This document shows positions 10,793 to 19,352 of a DNA stretch of 64,000 bases, piece by piece. The translations under genes were made by a program, and so were the position numbers. The notes under the pieces are model-generated. The model was given only the letters and a program-made list of their open reading frames with translations. It was not told where the DNA came from and made no database searches. How positions within the stretch are numbered: the first letter of the stretch is position 1; each line of letters begins with the position of its first letter. Source of the DNA: Hexactinellida sp. DTS-2022 (lineage: Eukaryota > Porifera > Hexactinellida); assembly GCA_028753945.1 (NCBI GenBank), contig JAPNXP010000009.1, forward strand, positions 6,200,001 through 6,264,000, in the 5' to 3' direction.

Positions 10793-11239
10793 TTAAAATT
10801 GAAAATAATATTCGACTTGGTCAGAACTTGAATCAAGCTGGTCGTAACTCGAATCAAATGAGTCGAAATTCCAGTGAGTGTCTGCCAGTTCAAAACAAGC
10901 TTTCTCTTGCTTTAAGGTTTCTATTTCTTCCATAATTTTAATATACTCTTGCACTAGGCTGTCTCTCTCTTCAACTTTATTGCTGTACCTTGACTTAGAA
11001 CGAACATATTTCTGTTTGCTGTATTCCCGAACTTTCTTTTGTCTCCTCATAACTTTGATTTTTGCTTTCTGTTCATTGTCTAATTGTTTCTCTCTTACAA
11101 CTTTGTTCAAGTCCTTTATGTCTAAAGCGATCAATTTTTCCATTTCATATGCTTTGTTACTGCCCATCTTTTGTAATTGTTTTCTTATAGTGAGATAATT
11201 AAATCTCTTTTTAAAGTTTCTTTTTATACATTTCCACAT
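10793..11239 (-). CDS. Small basic coiled-coil protein, possibly a divergent bZIP
   Basis: Open frame of 148 residues starting at ATG 11239 on the minus strand. Residues ~55-115 are strongly charged: a Lys/Arg-rich stretch (KIKVMRRQKKVREYSKQKYV) runs into a helix with leucine/isoleucine spacing (ERDSLVQEYIKIMEEIETL). This resembles a bZIP basic region plus zipper, but the diagnostic Asn-x7-Arg of bZIP factors is absent. The C-terminus is rich in Ser/Asp. Neighbouring genes give no clue. Treat it as a hypothetical nuclear or coiled-coil protein. The bZIP reading is inference only. Confidence 0.45.
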   Translation of the reverse strand: MWKCIKRNFKKRFNYLTIRKQLQKMGSNKAYEMEKLIALDIKDLNKVVREKQLDNEQKAKIKVMRRQKKVREYSKQKYVRSKSRYSNKVEERDSLVQEYIKIMEEIETLKQEKACFELADTHWNFDSFDSSYDQLDSSSDQVEYYFQF

Positions 11240-11696
11240 TTAATTTCTGTATCCTTCTATAAAAAGATCGATTTATCGTAATGCTCTGATCTGCTAGATA
11301 AGCTGGGAGCACTTTAACCACAACTGAATTAGATATCACAGTGTAGATTTAGAATGTATTTCTATAGTGATACAAATTAACCCAGTTGTTAAATGGTTAG
11401 AATCTCGACTTGTACAATGTAAATTTGTCTGACATTTACATATGCATATAAATTTCTGCATATCATAACCATAACTTGTGTTTAAAAAGCAAACTTGATC
11501 ATTTAATGGATTATGTAGTTGAACTTTTTTGGTTTTTAAACTTCTTAGTAATGATGCAAGCATATAATATATTGATTTCCATAACTAATATAAGCATCGC
11601 AGAGTTCTTTTCAAGGAAATATCCTGAAAAGTTGGTCTTCCAATACGATTTGTAGATTATATTATCGTAATCTTTCCAAATCACTAAATTAGTACA
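11240..11696. other. Divergent intergenic region
   Basis: About 460 bp between the divergently oriented small minus-strand gene and PARG, so it probably holds both promoters. No clear motif recognised. A 75-codon frame on the minus strand has no protein character. Confidence 0.45.
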
Positions 11697-13152
11697 ATGG
11701 CAGAAAAGGAAACAAAAACCTTTGATACATTTCGCAACATTGTACTACCTCACCAAACACCATATTGGGAGCAAATAGCTCAAATTCTCAATGGAATTAA
11801 GGACAATGTTACAGCTGATATAAAGGAACTAACAAAGGGTTTTAATGCAATAACTTCTCTATATCAACCTAATTCTTCACCTCTCTACCTTAAAACCTTA
11901 AACAAGGCAATAACCATTAGTGCTGAGCCATGCAATTTGATTCTCCAGCTGATACCTTATATTGCAGAGCTGGCTCTACGTGTTGACCAGCTATTTCCTG
12001 AACCGATACCCTTGTTAGTCCAAGGAAGCTCGCGAACTGTCAGTGTCACTCGCATACAGGTAGCTTGCATTCTTGCTAATGCCTTCTTCAATACTATTTC
12101 TCCTCAAAGCGTAGTCATGCAGGTGCTAACTCTAGTTGATATCTTAGAAATAATGTTTTTCGCTAGTCAGATTTCTAAGCTAACTTGTATAGTAGAGTAT
12201 TTTAGGAGAATACGTGAGCATGAACTCAAAGCAGACTCTGAATATTTGAAAAGGGTAATCTCTGTAGAGCGCCGATTCCTAAGTTCTGTAAATACACCGA
12301 AATTCAGCGAGTCTGCACAACCATTAAGCGCTTTTAAATCCTTCCCAACAGGGCTTATTGAAGATGCACACGGGATGTTGCAAGCTGATTTCGCTAACAA
12401 ATACATTGGTGGGGGAGTCCTCTCTACCGGAAATGTACAGGAAGAAATCCGCTTCGTCATCAGCCCAGAATGTCTCTTTTCCATCATGATCTGTGAGGTC
12501 ATGCTCCCTAACGAGTCAATAATAATTTCTGGTATGTCTCATTTTATAACTACTAGTGACTTAATTTATGTTTATTAATTCATAGTAACTGTGTTTAGGA
12601 GCGGAAAAGTATTCAAATTACTCGGGATATGGAGGTGGGTTTAAATTCGAAGGTCCCTGTTTCGATGAAAATCCGGTGGACCAGTTCAATCGCTCCTTAA
12701 CATCGATTGTTTGCATTGATGCATTGGAAGGGTGTGGTGGCATCAAGAACCAATGTCAAGTGTTACAACTGAATAGAGAGTTGGTCAAATCTTACTGTGG
12801 CTTCTCGTGTGATGAAGCGATTATTAGGGAGGGAGAGAATAAGGGTAAGCTTCCTGTCGCAACCGGAAACTGGGGTTGTGGAATGTTCGGAGGTAACAAA
12901 GAGGTAAAAACAGTTATTCAGTGGATATCCGCTTCCCTGTGCGGGCGTGAGCTGCACTACTACACATTCAAAGACGCTAAGCTGACAGAGAAACAGAACG
13001 CGTTTGTTAAAGTTTGTATCGAGAACGGAATGAGTACCGGGGACCTGTACAATCTCTGTATTGAGTTCGGAACTGTTGACACTGAGGAAGTGGGGTTGTT
13101 TGAGTTTATTACAAACAAGTTTATTAAGATGGAAATTGGAAAACACGATTAA
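11697..13152 (+). CDS. PARG: Poly(ADP-ribose) glycohydrolase
   Basis: Exons 11697-12531 and 12599-13152 join in frame over a 67-bp GT-AG intron to give 462 residues. The enzyme cleaves ribose-ribose bonds in poly(ADP-ribose), reversing PARP signalling in nucleus and cytoplasm. The signature is intact: GMLQADFANKYIGGGVL followed by QEEIRFVISPE, which includes the loop carrying the adjacent catalytic glutamates. After the splice junction the frame continues with GAEKYSNYSGYGGGF and then ATGNWGCGMFGG, as in known PARGs. The long N-terminal regulatory region of vertebrate PARG is missing, so this resembles a short catalytic-core form. A possible poly(A) signal lies at 13278-13283. Confidence 0.93.
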
Positions 13153-13277
13153 TATTTAGGTATGCAATTTATGTGGAATATATTGTAGATATAGACAGAC
13201 TTATTTATTAGTGTTGTTATGAAGAGTTAGATTTGATTTTTCCAACTTTTAACTATAGTTTTATTCATAAAACTCAA

Positions 13278-13283
13278 AATAAA
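13278..13283 (+). terminator. Possible PARG poly(A) signal
   Basis: AATAAA, about 125 bp after the PARG stop codon and before the glycerate kinase start. Confidence 0.5.
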
Positions 13284-13375
13284 ATCCTAAAATCATGTTA
13301 ACAAACAAAATTTCTATGATGAACATTATTTTGGTAACGCAAGACTAGTTAATTACCTGCACGTGATGTTAGATA

Positions 13376-15185
13376 ATGGCTTCAGATCTAAATGCTATTC
13401 TCCAATACTCTCTGAAAGCTATCAACCCTTATCTTCTCCTAAAATCTAAACTCATTAACGGGAAAGGAACTTCCATCTTTGTCCAGGGAAGGGAGTATAA
13501 GTTGAGACATAATGTTAAGTTGATCGCAGCTGGAAAAGCTGTTGGAGGGATGGTCCGGGCAGTTCAGGACCTAATAGGAGGCCACATCACGAGGGGCGTG
13601 GTCTCTCTCCCCATCGGATACAGAGATACGTTCTGCGCCAGAGAGGACTTATACCCACTTCATTCTCCCTTGGTTAGTAATTATAATACTTTAGGTAGTA
13701 TATGTTGAGATATGATCTGAATTAAGTTCGCTGTTCTAAATATAACTATTCTTCGTATTCTATAATTAGAACGCTGATATCATCCAATAAGACTGAAACT
13801 ATATATTTAAGCTATCCTATACTTATGCAAGTAATTATCCTCAAGATAGACATTTACGAAGGAGGCAAAGACAATCTTCCAGATGAGAATTCCCTCATTG
13901 CTGCCCAAGCTATTTATAAATTAGCGAAAACAGCTACTCTTGATGAATTGGTTATTGTGCTACTGAGTGGTGGCGCGTCTACACTAACTTCCCTCCCTCT
14001 CAGTGAGATCTCTATTGGTAAGTATTCAATGGTTCTATTGTTTATTTAATTTCTTTGCCTGTCAGATGAGAAGCGGTTTATCTGCTCCTCTTTGAGCCAG
14101 AGAGGGGCTTCAATCAATGAGCTCAACACAGTCCGTAAACACTTGTCTCTGCTCAAAGGTGGGAAGTTAGCTCTCCTGTGTCAACCAGCCGAGGTAAGCA
14201 GTGTGCTTATATGAGAGCTCTCGCGTTTGAATCATTACATTTTTTGTAGGTTTTGACACTTGTTCTATCCGATGTAATAGGGGATCCTCTCGGCATTATC
14301 GCCTCTGGCCCTTGTTACCCGGACTCCTCTACGCCAACTGAGTTCTTAGGCATAATTAATAAATACGAACTATTTAAACTATTTCCCAAGCCATTAGTTG
14401 ATGCTGTTATGCGCTTATATACTCAGAACACTGTTTCCCAGTTGGTGCCTTCTCAGCACGTTATTGTGGGTAACAATAGGATTGCTCTGGAGGCAAGTAA
14501 GAATTGTGCAGAGAATCTAGGCTATGCGAGCTCTATTTGGTCTGATCAGGTTAGTGGATGTGTAGTGGAGTTAGCTTCTTTCTATTCTGCGGTTATTCTC
14601 ACCACAGTATTAGGCATGTATACAGGTGTTTGTGAATCGAGTGGGAGAATAATGGAGAGGTGCTTACAAATGCTAGGTGGCCCTTTCGTTAAAGATAGCG
14701 AAACGCTTGCTGCGCTGTATCAGTCGTACCGGCAAGCGGCACCTAGCGTGGGATGTGAGAGGGTGTGTTTGGTGAGCGGAGGGGAACCTGTGGTAATGGT
14801 GAGGGGGGACGGGAGGGGGGGCCGCAACCAGGAACTGGTGCTTCGAGTGGGGATCAATTTAGATTTGATATTTGACAATTTAATTTGTGTACTGGATGAA
14901 ACGGTTTCTTTGGAAAAGTTTCGAACATTTTGGCAATTAATTTCGATTAAGTTCGCCAGCATTGGTACTGATGGCCAGGACGGTCCCACCCCAGCTGCGG
15001 GCGCTGTGGTATCTCAGCATTTTGTGAGGGGAAATGAGAAAGATCGCGGTTTTATTCACTCATCACTTCTGCGAAATGATTCATATAATCTTTTTAAGAA
15101 TTTAGATCCCTCCTGTCTCATACATACTGGCCTGACAGGGACAAATGTAATGGATATTCACTTGATTTTGATTTGTCTAATCTAA
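13376..15185 (+). CDS. GLYCTK: Glycerate 2-kinase (GLYCTK, MOFRL family)
   Basis: Proposed exons are 13376-13672, 13846-14017, 14066-14193, 14250-14888 and 14952-15185, giving 489 residues. The enzyme phosphorylates D-glycerate in serine/fructose catabolism. Family landmarks occur in order: IAAGKAVGGMV, EGGKDNLPDE, LLSGGASTLT, INELNTVRKHLSLLKGGKLA, LVLSDVIGDPLGIIASGP, CLVSGGEPVV, GRGGRNQELVLRVG, GTDGQDGPTPAAGAVV and TGLTGTNVMD. Introns of 173, 48 and 56 bp are clear. A fourth, 14889-14951, is 63 bp with no in-frame stop, so it reads through as 21 extra codons. Removing it restores the family spacing between RVG and TDGQDG. Human GLYCTK is about 523 residues. Confidence 0.9.
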
Positions 15186-15556
15186 TATTCTACAAATTAC
15201 TAAATTATTTCAATTCGTAGGAATGACTTAATTTAAACTGTATTAACCAACTTAATTCGCAGAAAACATATTTACACTGTTCCATCTGTGTTTTTTGATT
15301 AATCAATGCAACGAGGTATGGAGAGGTTACGTAAATGCAATTTATTTCCCAAAATCTAGTATAACGTTGTGTCTGGCGCCAAAAAATAATATATGTTTAT
15401 ACAATTATATTGATAAGCTTCTGCAAATATTTTCAGTTTAATTAATCTTTCTTTTATACAATTTGAATCTTTCATAATTGTAACAATGTCTTATAAAACC
15501 AAATTATTAGTTTTCTTATTGCAATAGATTAGATATAGGTATTCTTAACAGACAGA
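15186..15556. other. Intergenic spacer, nothing recognised
   Basis: About 370 bp of AT-rich DNA before the E2/U-box chimera. No supported element. Confidence 0.45.
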
Positions 15557-18500
15557 ATGGCATCGAAACCGAATGAAATTAGAAAACTATTAGAAGAAAT
15601 TGGTCTTTTAAAAGTGGAGGGAAAGTTTGCTGATCTTGGAATCGAAGAGGTGAGCGACATGCAGTACCTCCAGCAGGAGGACTGGGACTCACTGGGTTTG
15701 ACTAAAATCGAACAAAACAAGCTTAGATCCCTGTTTACAAAGGACGACACCGACACGGCTCCTGAAATATCAGTTGTATCCAAGGTAGCCTCGGGTGAAG
15801 GAATCATCCATTATATAATATACAGCAAGCTGGTGCCAAAACAAGGCCAGGTTAAACTGAATCTAGATGATACGTCATTCGATGGGCTTGTCAATGCGAT
15901 CACAGTGCAAGAGCAGCTACCTGATGGCGTCACAGTGGAGCTGTACGCCCCACAAGGATACCCACTTGCTCCCGATTCGTTTGCATACCAAAAGTCACTT
16001 CGATATTGGAAGTTGGAGCATGGATGTCTCGTGCTGGCAATCCCACGGAAGAATCTTATGATGTCTGAGTCAGGTCTCCCCAGCCTGGATCCCACCATTG
16101 GGGCCACACAGATATTCATCAAGCACAACAAGACTAGCGTTATCCGAGTTGATGTCGATAAGGACAATGGCAAGACTCTGAGACAGAAAATATTCCACAA
16201 GACTGATATTCCAACTCCCTGTATAAAGCTTAGTTATGGCGGTGCTTTAGTTCGTCATAGCGACGCTAAACTCTCTTCCTACAACATTCAGGAGAACTGC
16301 ACTATACAGATGTGGACCTACGGCGTAGCATGGACCGGTTCATGGAGGAACAACTTCACAAACAAATCCTGTCTTCCTCTCATCGAACAAACTGAGGATG
16401 CTCTCACCTGTTTTAATTCGGCTCTCTACTGCGTTGCAATGAAATTATGCAAATCAAAGCAAGAGGACATTAATAAGGTGCTGGGTCACATTAGGCGGTT
16501 AGTGAGGTGCCCTCCTCTCATCGACTCACTCAACAAACTGTTTAAAAACGAGGCACTTCTATTCCCACATAAAGTTGCTATTCAAGAAATGCTCTACCTT
16601 CTCTTTAAACAGCTGTTAACCTCCACTAATGGTTTGCCTAGCGATGTATCTATTGAAGATAAAGACGTGTTTACCAGCTCTCCTTCTCTCTTCTCTTATC
16701 TTATCTCAGAATCTAAGAGCACTGACAAAGATACTGAAAATTTCAAAGAATTCGATTTGATCTGTTCCCTCTCCAATCTCCGAGTGGAAGATCCCGTTAT
16801 CATCCCTGGTTCTAACTTGCCGTTCGACAGAGAATCTGTTCTGGATAAGATTCGGGACGAAGAGCCAATTCCTGGTTGCATCATGGATTCGCTCACTGAG
16901 GAAGATTTGCATCCGGACCTAGTTCGCAAGAACTTATTGCTATCATTCACCTCCGACTCTGCTTATGTATGGCAAGGAAAATGCACCAGTGGAGATCTAA
17001 CCGACAGCTTCGAAATTCCAAAGGTCACATGCAGTTGGTCAGAGCTTACAAACAAGCGTAAGACCCTCAAGTACCTCGAAATACTGAAACCTCTCGAGCT
17101 AAAATCCCACTCGAGCACTCCTTATGTTCTCACTCTTAACTCCACCAAGAGTGTCGTGGTGTACGTGGAGCGAGAGGCGTGTGCTGCCACCAGTCGCGAT
17201 TACGTGCTTTTCAACCCACAGCTGGGGTCCACTGAGAGCATTGACCCAGACGAGCTGGCTCGTCTGCTGTATGGAACCGTCGCCAGCACTCAGCGCTCAA
17301 CTGGAGGCTCTACTTCAGAAGAACGCATCGATCTGTCGACTATAAAACTGCAAGACCCAGTCGTCACGCGGAGGCCCGAGGAAGCTATTATTGTGCTAAT
17401 TGACATTAGCGGGTCAATGAGCACAAATTGGGACAGTGGCGTGTCTCGTCTCAATGCTGTGAAACAGCTGTTCCACGCGTTCGCTAACCGGACAATGGCA
17501 TACAACCTGTTCCACGTGGTGGGTCTCACTGTATTCGCGAGTCAGCTCACGTGCGTTTCCAAGGTAACCGAGCTGTTCGAGGAGTTCAAGGAGTACGTTG
17601 ACGCTCTCTACACTCGCGACACGACGGCTCTCTATGACGCGATTAACGACGGTGTCACTCAGCTGGTGGAGTTCACCACGACCCATCCTAATATCGTAGG
17701 GGAAGGTGGCGCCCCCCCTGTGGCGGCTCCTGAGGCGGCTACTGGGGCCTCTGGCGAGGGAGAGGGTCTTCTCTCTCGAATATTTCGAATGGGTTCTTCA
17801 GCTAAACAACCTGTGAAGCCCGCGCCCGCCGCCACTTCTGGAGCGACGCGGGACCCGGATGTAGCTCCCGTCAGAAGACGCATTATATGTCTCACCGACG
17901 GACACGACAACGCTTCCAAGCAGCGCCCGCTCGAAGTTATCAACCGCTGTCTCCGAGAAGAAATTGTAGTAGATTCGTTCATAATCGGGGACGGAAATGA
18001 GAATATGAAAGCTATCTCCCACGCCACGGGCGGCTGCAGCTTCCTGCCCAATGACATCGCGTCTGCTTTCCGGCTGTTCGAGATGGAGGGAGTGCTCAGT
18101 CTCTCTCGCCGCGACATCAGTCCTGCCAGCTGCCCCATGCTGGATGCTAAGTTTACAATCCTCAAGGAAGGGAACTACGACCACGAGCCAGAAACACAGA
18201 TGCCGTCTGAGATGAAGAAGAAAGTTATTTCAGCCAAGGCTTGCCTTGCTAAACAAGCATCAAAGGAACCGAGTAGCAGCAACATAGGTCGCGCTTCTAA
18301 GCGCATAATGGCTGATCTAGCGAAGCTGCAGAAAGACCCACATCCCAGCATCGAGATATACCCCTCGGAGGACGACATTTCGTTCTGGCGACTCTTGGTA
18401 ACCGGCCCTGAGTTCACACCCTACGAGAACTGTGTATTCCTTCTCTACGTTAAGTTTCCTGATACTTTCCCGATGACTCCGCCTGAAGTGCGGTTTGTAA

Positions 18501-19036
18501 CTCCCATATACCATTGCAACATAAACCAGAGTGGGCGCATCTGCCATAGTGTATTCGGTAGGAACTATTCCAGTGACTTGAGCATGCGCGAGATTATGGA
18601 CTGCATGTACGGCCTGTTACTTGAGCCAGAGCCCAACGACCCCCTGGACAGCAACATGGCAGAGCAGTACTTCTCAGAGAGAGAAACTTATAACGAGAAA
18701 GCCAAGCGGATGGCAGAGCAGCACGCCAAGAAGAGCATAGCCGATTGGAGGAAGGAGTTGTTGGGAGCAGTTGTTACTGACTCAGAAATCGGACAAGTCC
18801 CCAAAGAGCTCATCTGTCCGCTCTGCAGTGAGATGTTCACAGACCCTGTCAAAACTCCGTTTGGAGACACCTATGAGCGAATGGCGATCGAGAATCATTT
18901 GGATACGATAGAGAAGGACCCGAAAACTGGACAGCCTCTGAAAAAAGTGGATCTTATCGAAGATTTGGAAATTAAAGAAAAGATTAGGCGTCACCAGGAG
19001 GCGAATATCGTGCCCAAGGGATGGTGGGACAAGTAA
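15557..19036 (+). CDS. SAM-Ubl-U-box-vWA-E2(UBC)-U-box chimeric ubiquitin protein
   Basis: One uninterrupted exon of 1159 residues. Domains read from sequence: a SAM-like helical domain at ~1-62 (FADLGIEEVSDMQYLQQEDW; LGLTKIEQNKLRSLF); a ubiquitin-like fold at ~184-256; a degenerate U-box at ~400-462 (DPVIIPGSNLPFDRESVLDKI, then SLTEEDLHPDLVRKNLL); and a vWA domain at ~609-851 with MIDAS DISGSMS and ICLTDGHDN, interrupted by a Gly/Ala/Pro-rich insert at ~714-770. An E2 core follows at ~911-1060, with catalytic-type Cys at about 996 in GRICHSVF and the usual HPN replaced by HCN. A canonical U-box closes the protein at ~1081-1155 (LICPLCSEMFTDPV). It thus carries E2 and two E3-type modules in one chain, with vWA and SAM as likely substrate or assembly modules. 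Activity and targets are inference. A possible poly(A) signal is at 19141. Confidence 0.9.
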   Translation: MASKPNEIRKLLEEIGLLKVEGKFADLGIEEVSDMQYLQQEDWDSLGLTKIEQNKLRSLFTKDDTDTAPEISVVSKVASGEGIIHYIIYSKLVPKQGQVKLNLDDTSFDGLVNAITVQEQLPDGVTVELYAPQGYPLAPDSFAYQKSLRYWKLEHGCLVLAIPRKNLMMSESGLPSLDPTIGATQIFIKHNKTSVIRVDVDKDNGKTLRQKIFHKTDIPTPCIKLSYGGALVRHSDAKLSSYNIQENCTIQMWTYGVAWTGSWRNNFTNKSCLPLIEQTEDALTCFNSALYCVAMKLCKSKQEDINKVLGHIRRLVRCPPLIDSLNKLFKNEALLFPHKVAIQEMLYLLFKQLLTSTNGLPSDVSIEDKDVFTSSPSLFSYLISESKSTDKDTENFKEFDLICSLSNLRVEDPVIIPGSNLPFDRESVLDKIRDEEPIPGCIMDSLTEEDLHPDLVRKNLLLSFTSDSAYVWQGKCTSGDLTDSFEIPKVTCSWSELTNKRKTLKYLEILKPLELKSHSSTPYVLTLNSTKSVVVYVEREACAATSRDYVLFNPQLGSTESIDPDELARLLYGTVASTQRSTGGSTSEERIDLSTIKLQDPVVTRRPEEAIIVLIDISGSMSTNWDSGVSRLNAVKQLFHAFANRTMAYNLFHVVGLTVFASQLTCVSKVTELFEEFKEYVDALYTRDTTALYDAINDGVTQLVEFTTTHPNIVGEGGAPPVAAPEAATGASGEGEGLLSRIFRMGSSAKQPVKPAPAATSGATRDPDVAPVRRRIICLTDGHDNASKQRPLEVINRCLREEIVVDSFIIGDGNENMKAISHATGGCSFLPNDIASAFRLFEMEGVLSLSRRDISPASCPMLDAKFTILKEGNYDHEPETQMPSEMKKKVISAKACLAKQASKEPSSSNIGRASKRIMADLAKLQKDPHPSIEIYPSEDDISFWRLLVTGPEFTPYENCVFLLYVKFPDTFPMTPPEVRFVTPIYHCNINQSGRICHSVFGRNYSSDLSMREIMDCMYGLLLEPEPNDPLDSNMAEQYFSERETYNEKAKRMAEQHAKKSIADWRKELLGAVVTDSEIGQVPKELICPLCSEMFTDPVKTPFGDTYERMAIENHLDTIEKDPKTGQPLKKVDLIEDLEIKEKIRRHQEANIVPKGWWDK

Positions 19037-19140
19037 AGGGTCATTTCTGTGTTTTTAGTTCAAGCATTCCATAGTCTTATTTCCTTGTATACTATATATA
19101 ATAGTGTGTTTATAGAAATTATTTACGAATTGAGTTGTCT

Positions 19141-19146
19141 AATAAA
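19141..19146 (+). terminator. Possible poly(A) signal of the E2/U-box chimera
   Basis: AATAAA, 105 bp after the TAA stop of the chimera gene. Confidence 0.5.
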
Positions 19147-19219
19147 ATAGTATTTTGTTTGGTAAATTGTATTATACTTTTGATTCTATGAATTTCTACG
19201 AACAAGCCTAAAGTTTGTT

Positions 19220-19257
19220 AACTGAATTAATTCGAGCTAGCTCGAATTAATTCAGTT
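19220..19257. repeat. Perfect 38-bp palindrome
   Basis: Two 19-bp arms, beginning AACTGAATTAATTCGAG and meeting at AGCT/AGCT with no spacer. It lies between the chimera gene and EXD2, about 95 bp before the proposed EXD2 start codon. A related degenerate sequence (ATAATTCGAGATAATTAT) follows within 50 bp. Confidence 0.9.
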
Positions 19258-19352
19258 ATTATATTATATTTGATGAGATAATTCGAGATAATTATTATAT
19301 TTGCTAGAATTAAAGCTAGCTTGTATTGTTCATAAGGCAGATAGAATTGTCG

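Noticed and set aside
11336-11563. 75-codon minus-strand open frame between the small basic gene and PARG
   Set aside because: Random-looking composition with no motif; probably chance in a divergent promoter region.
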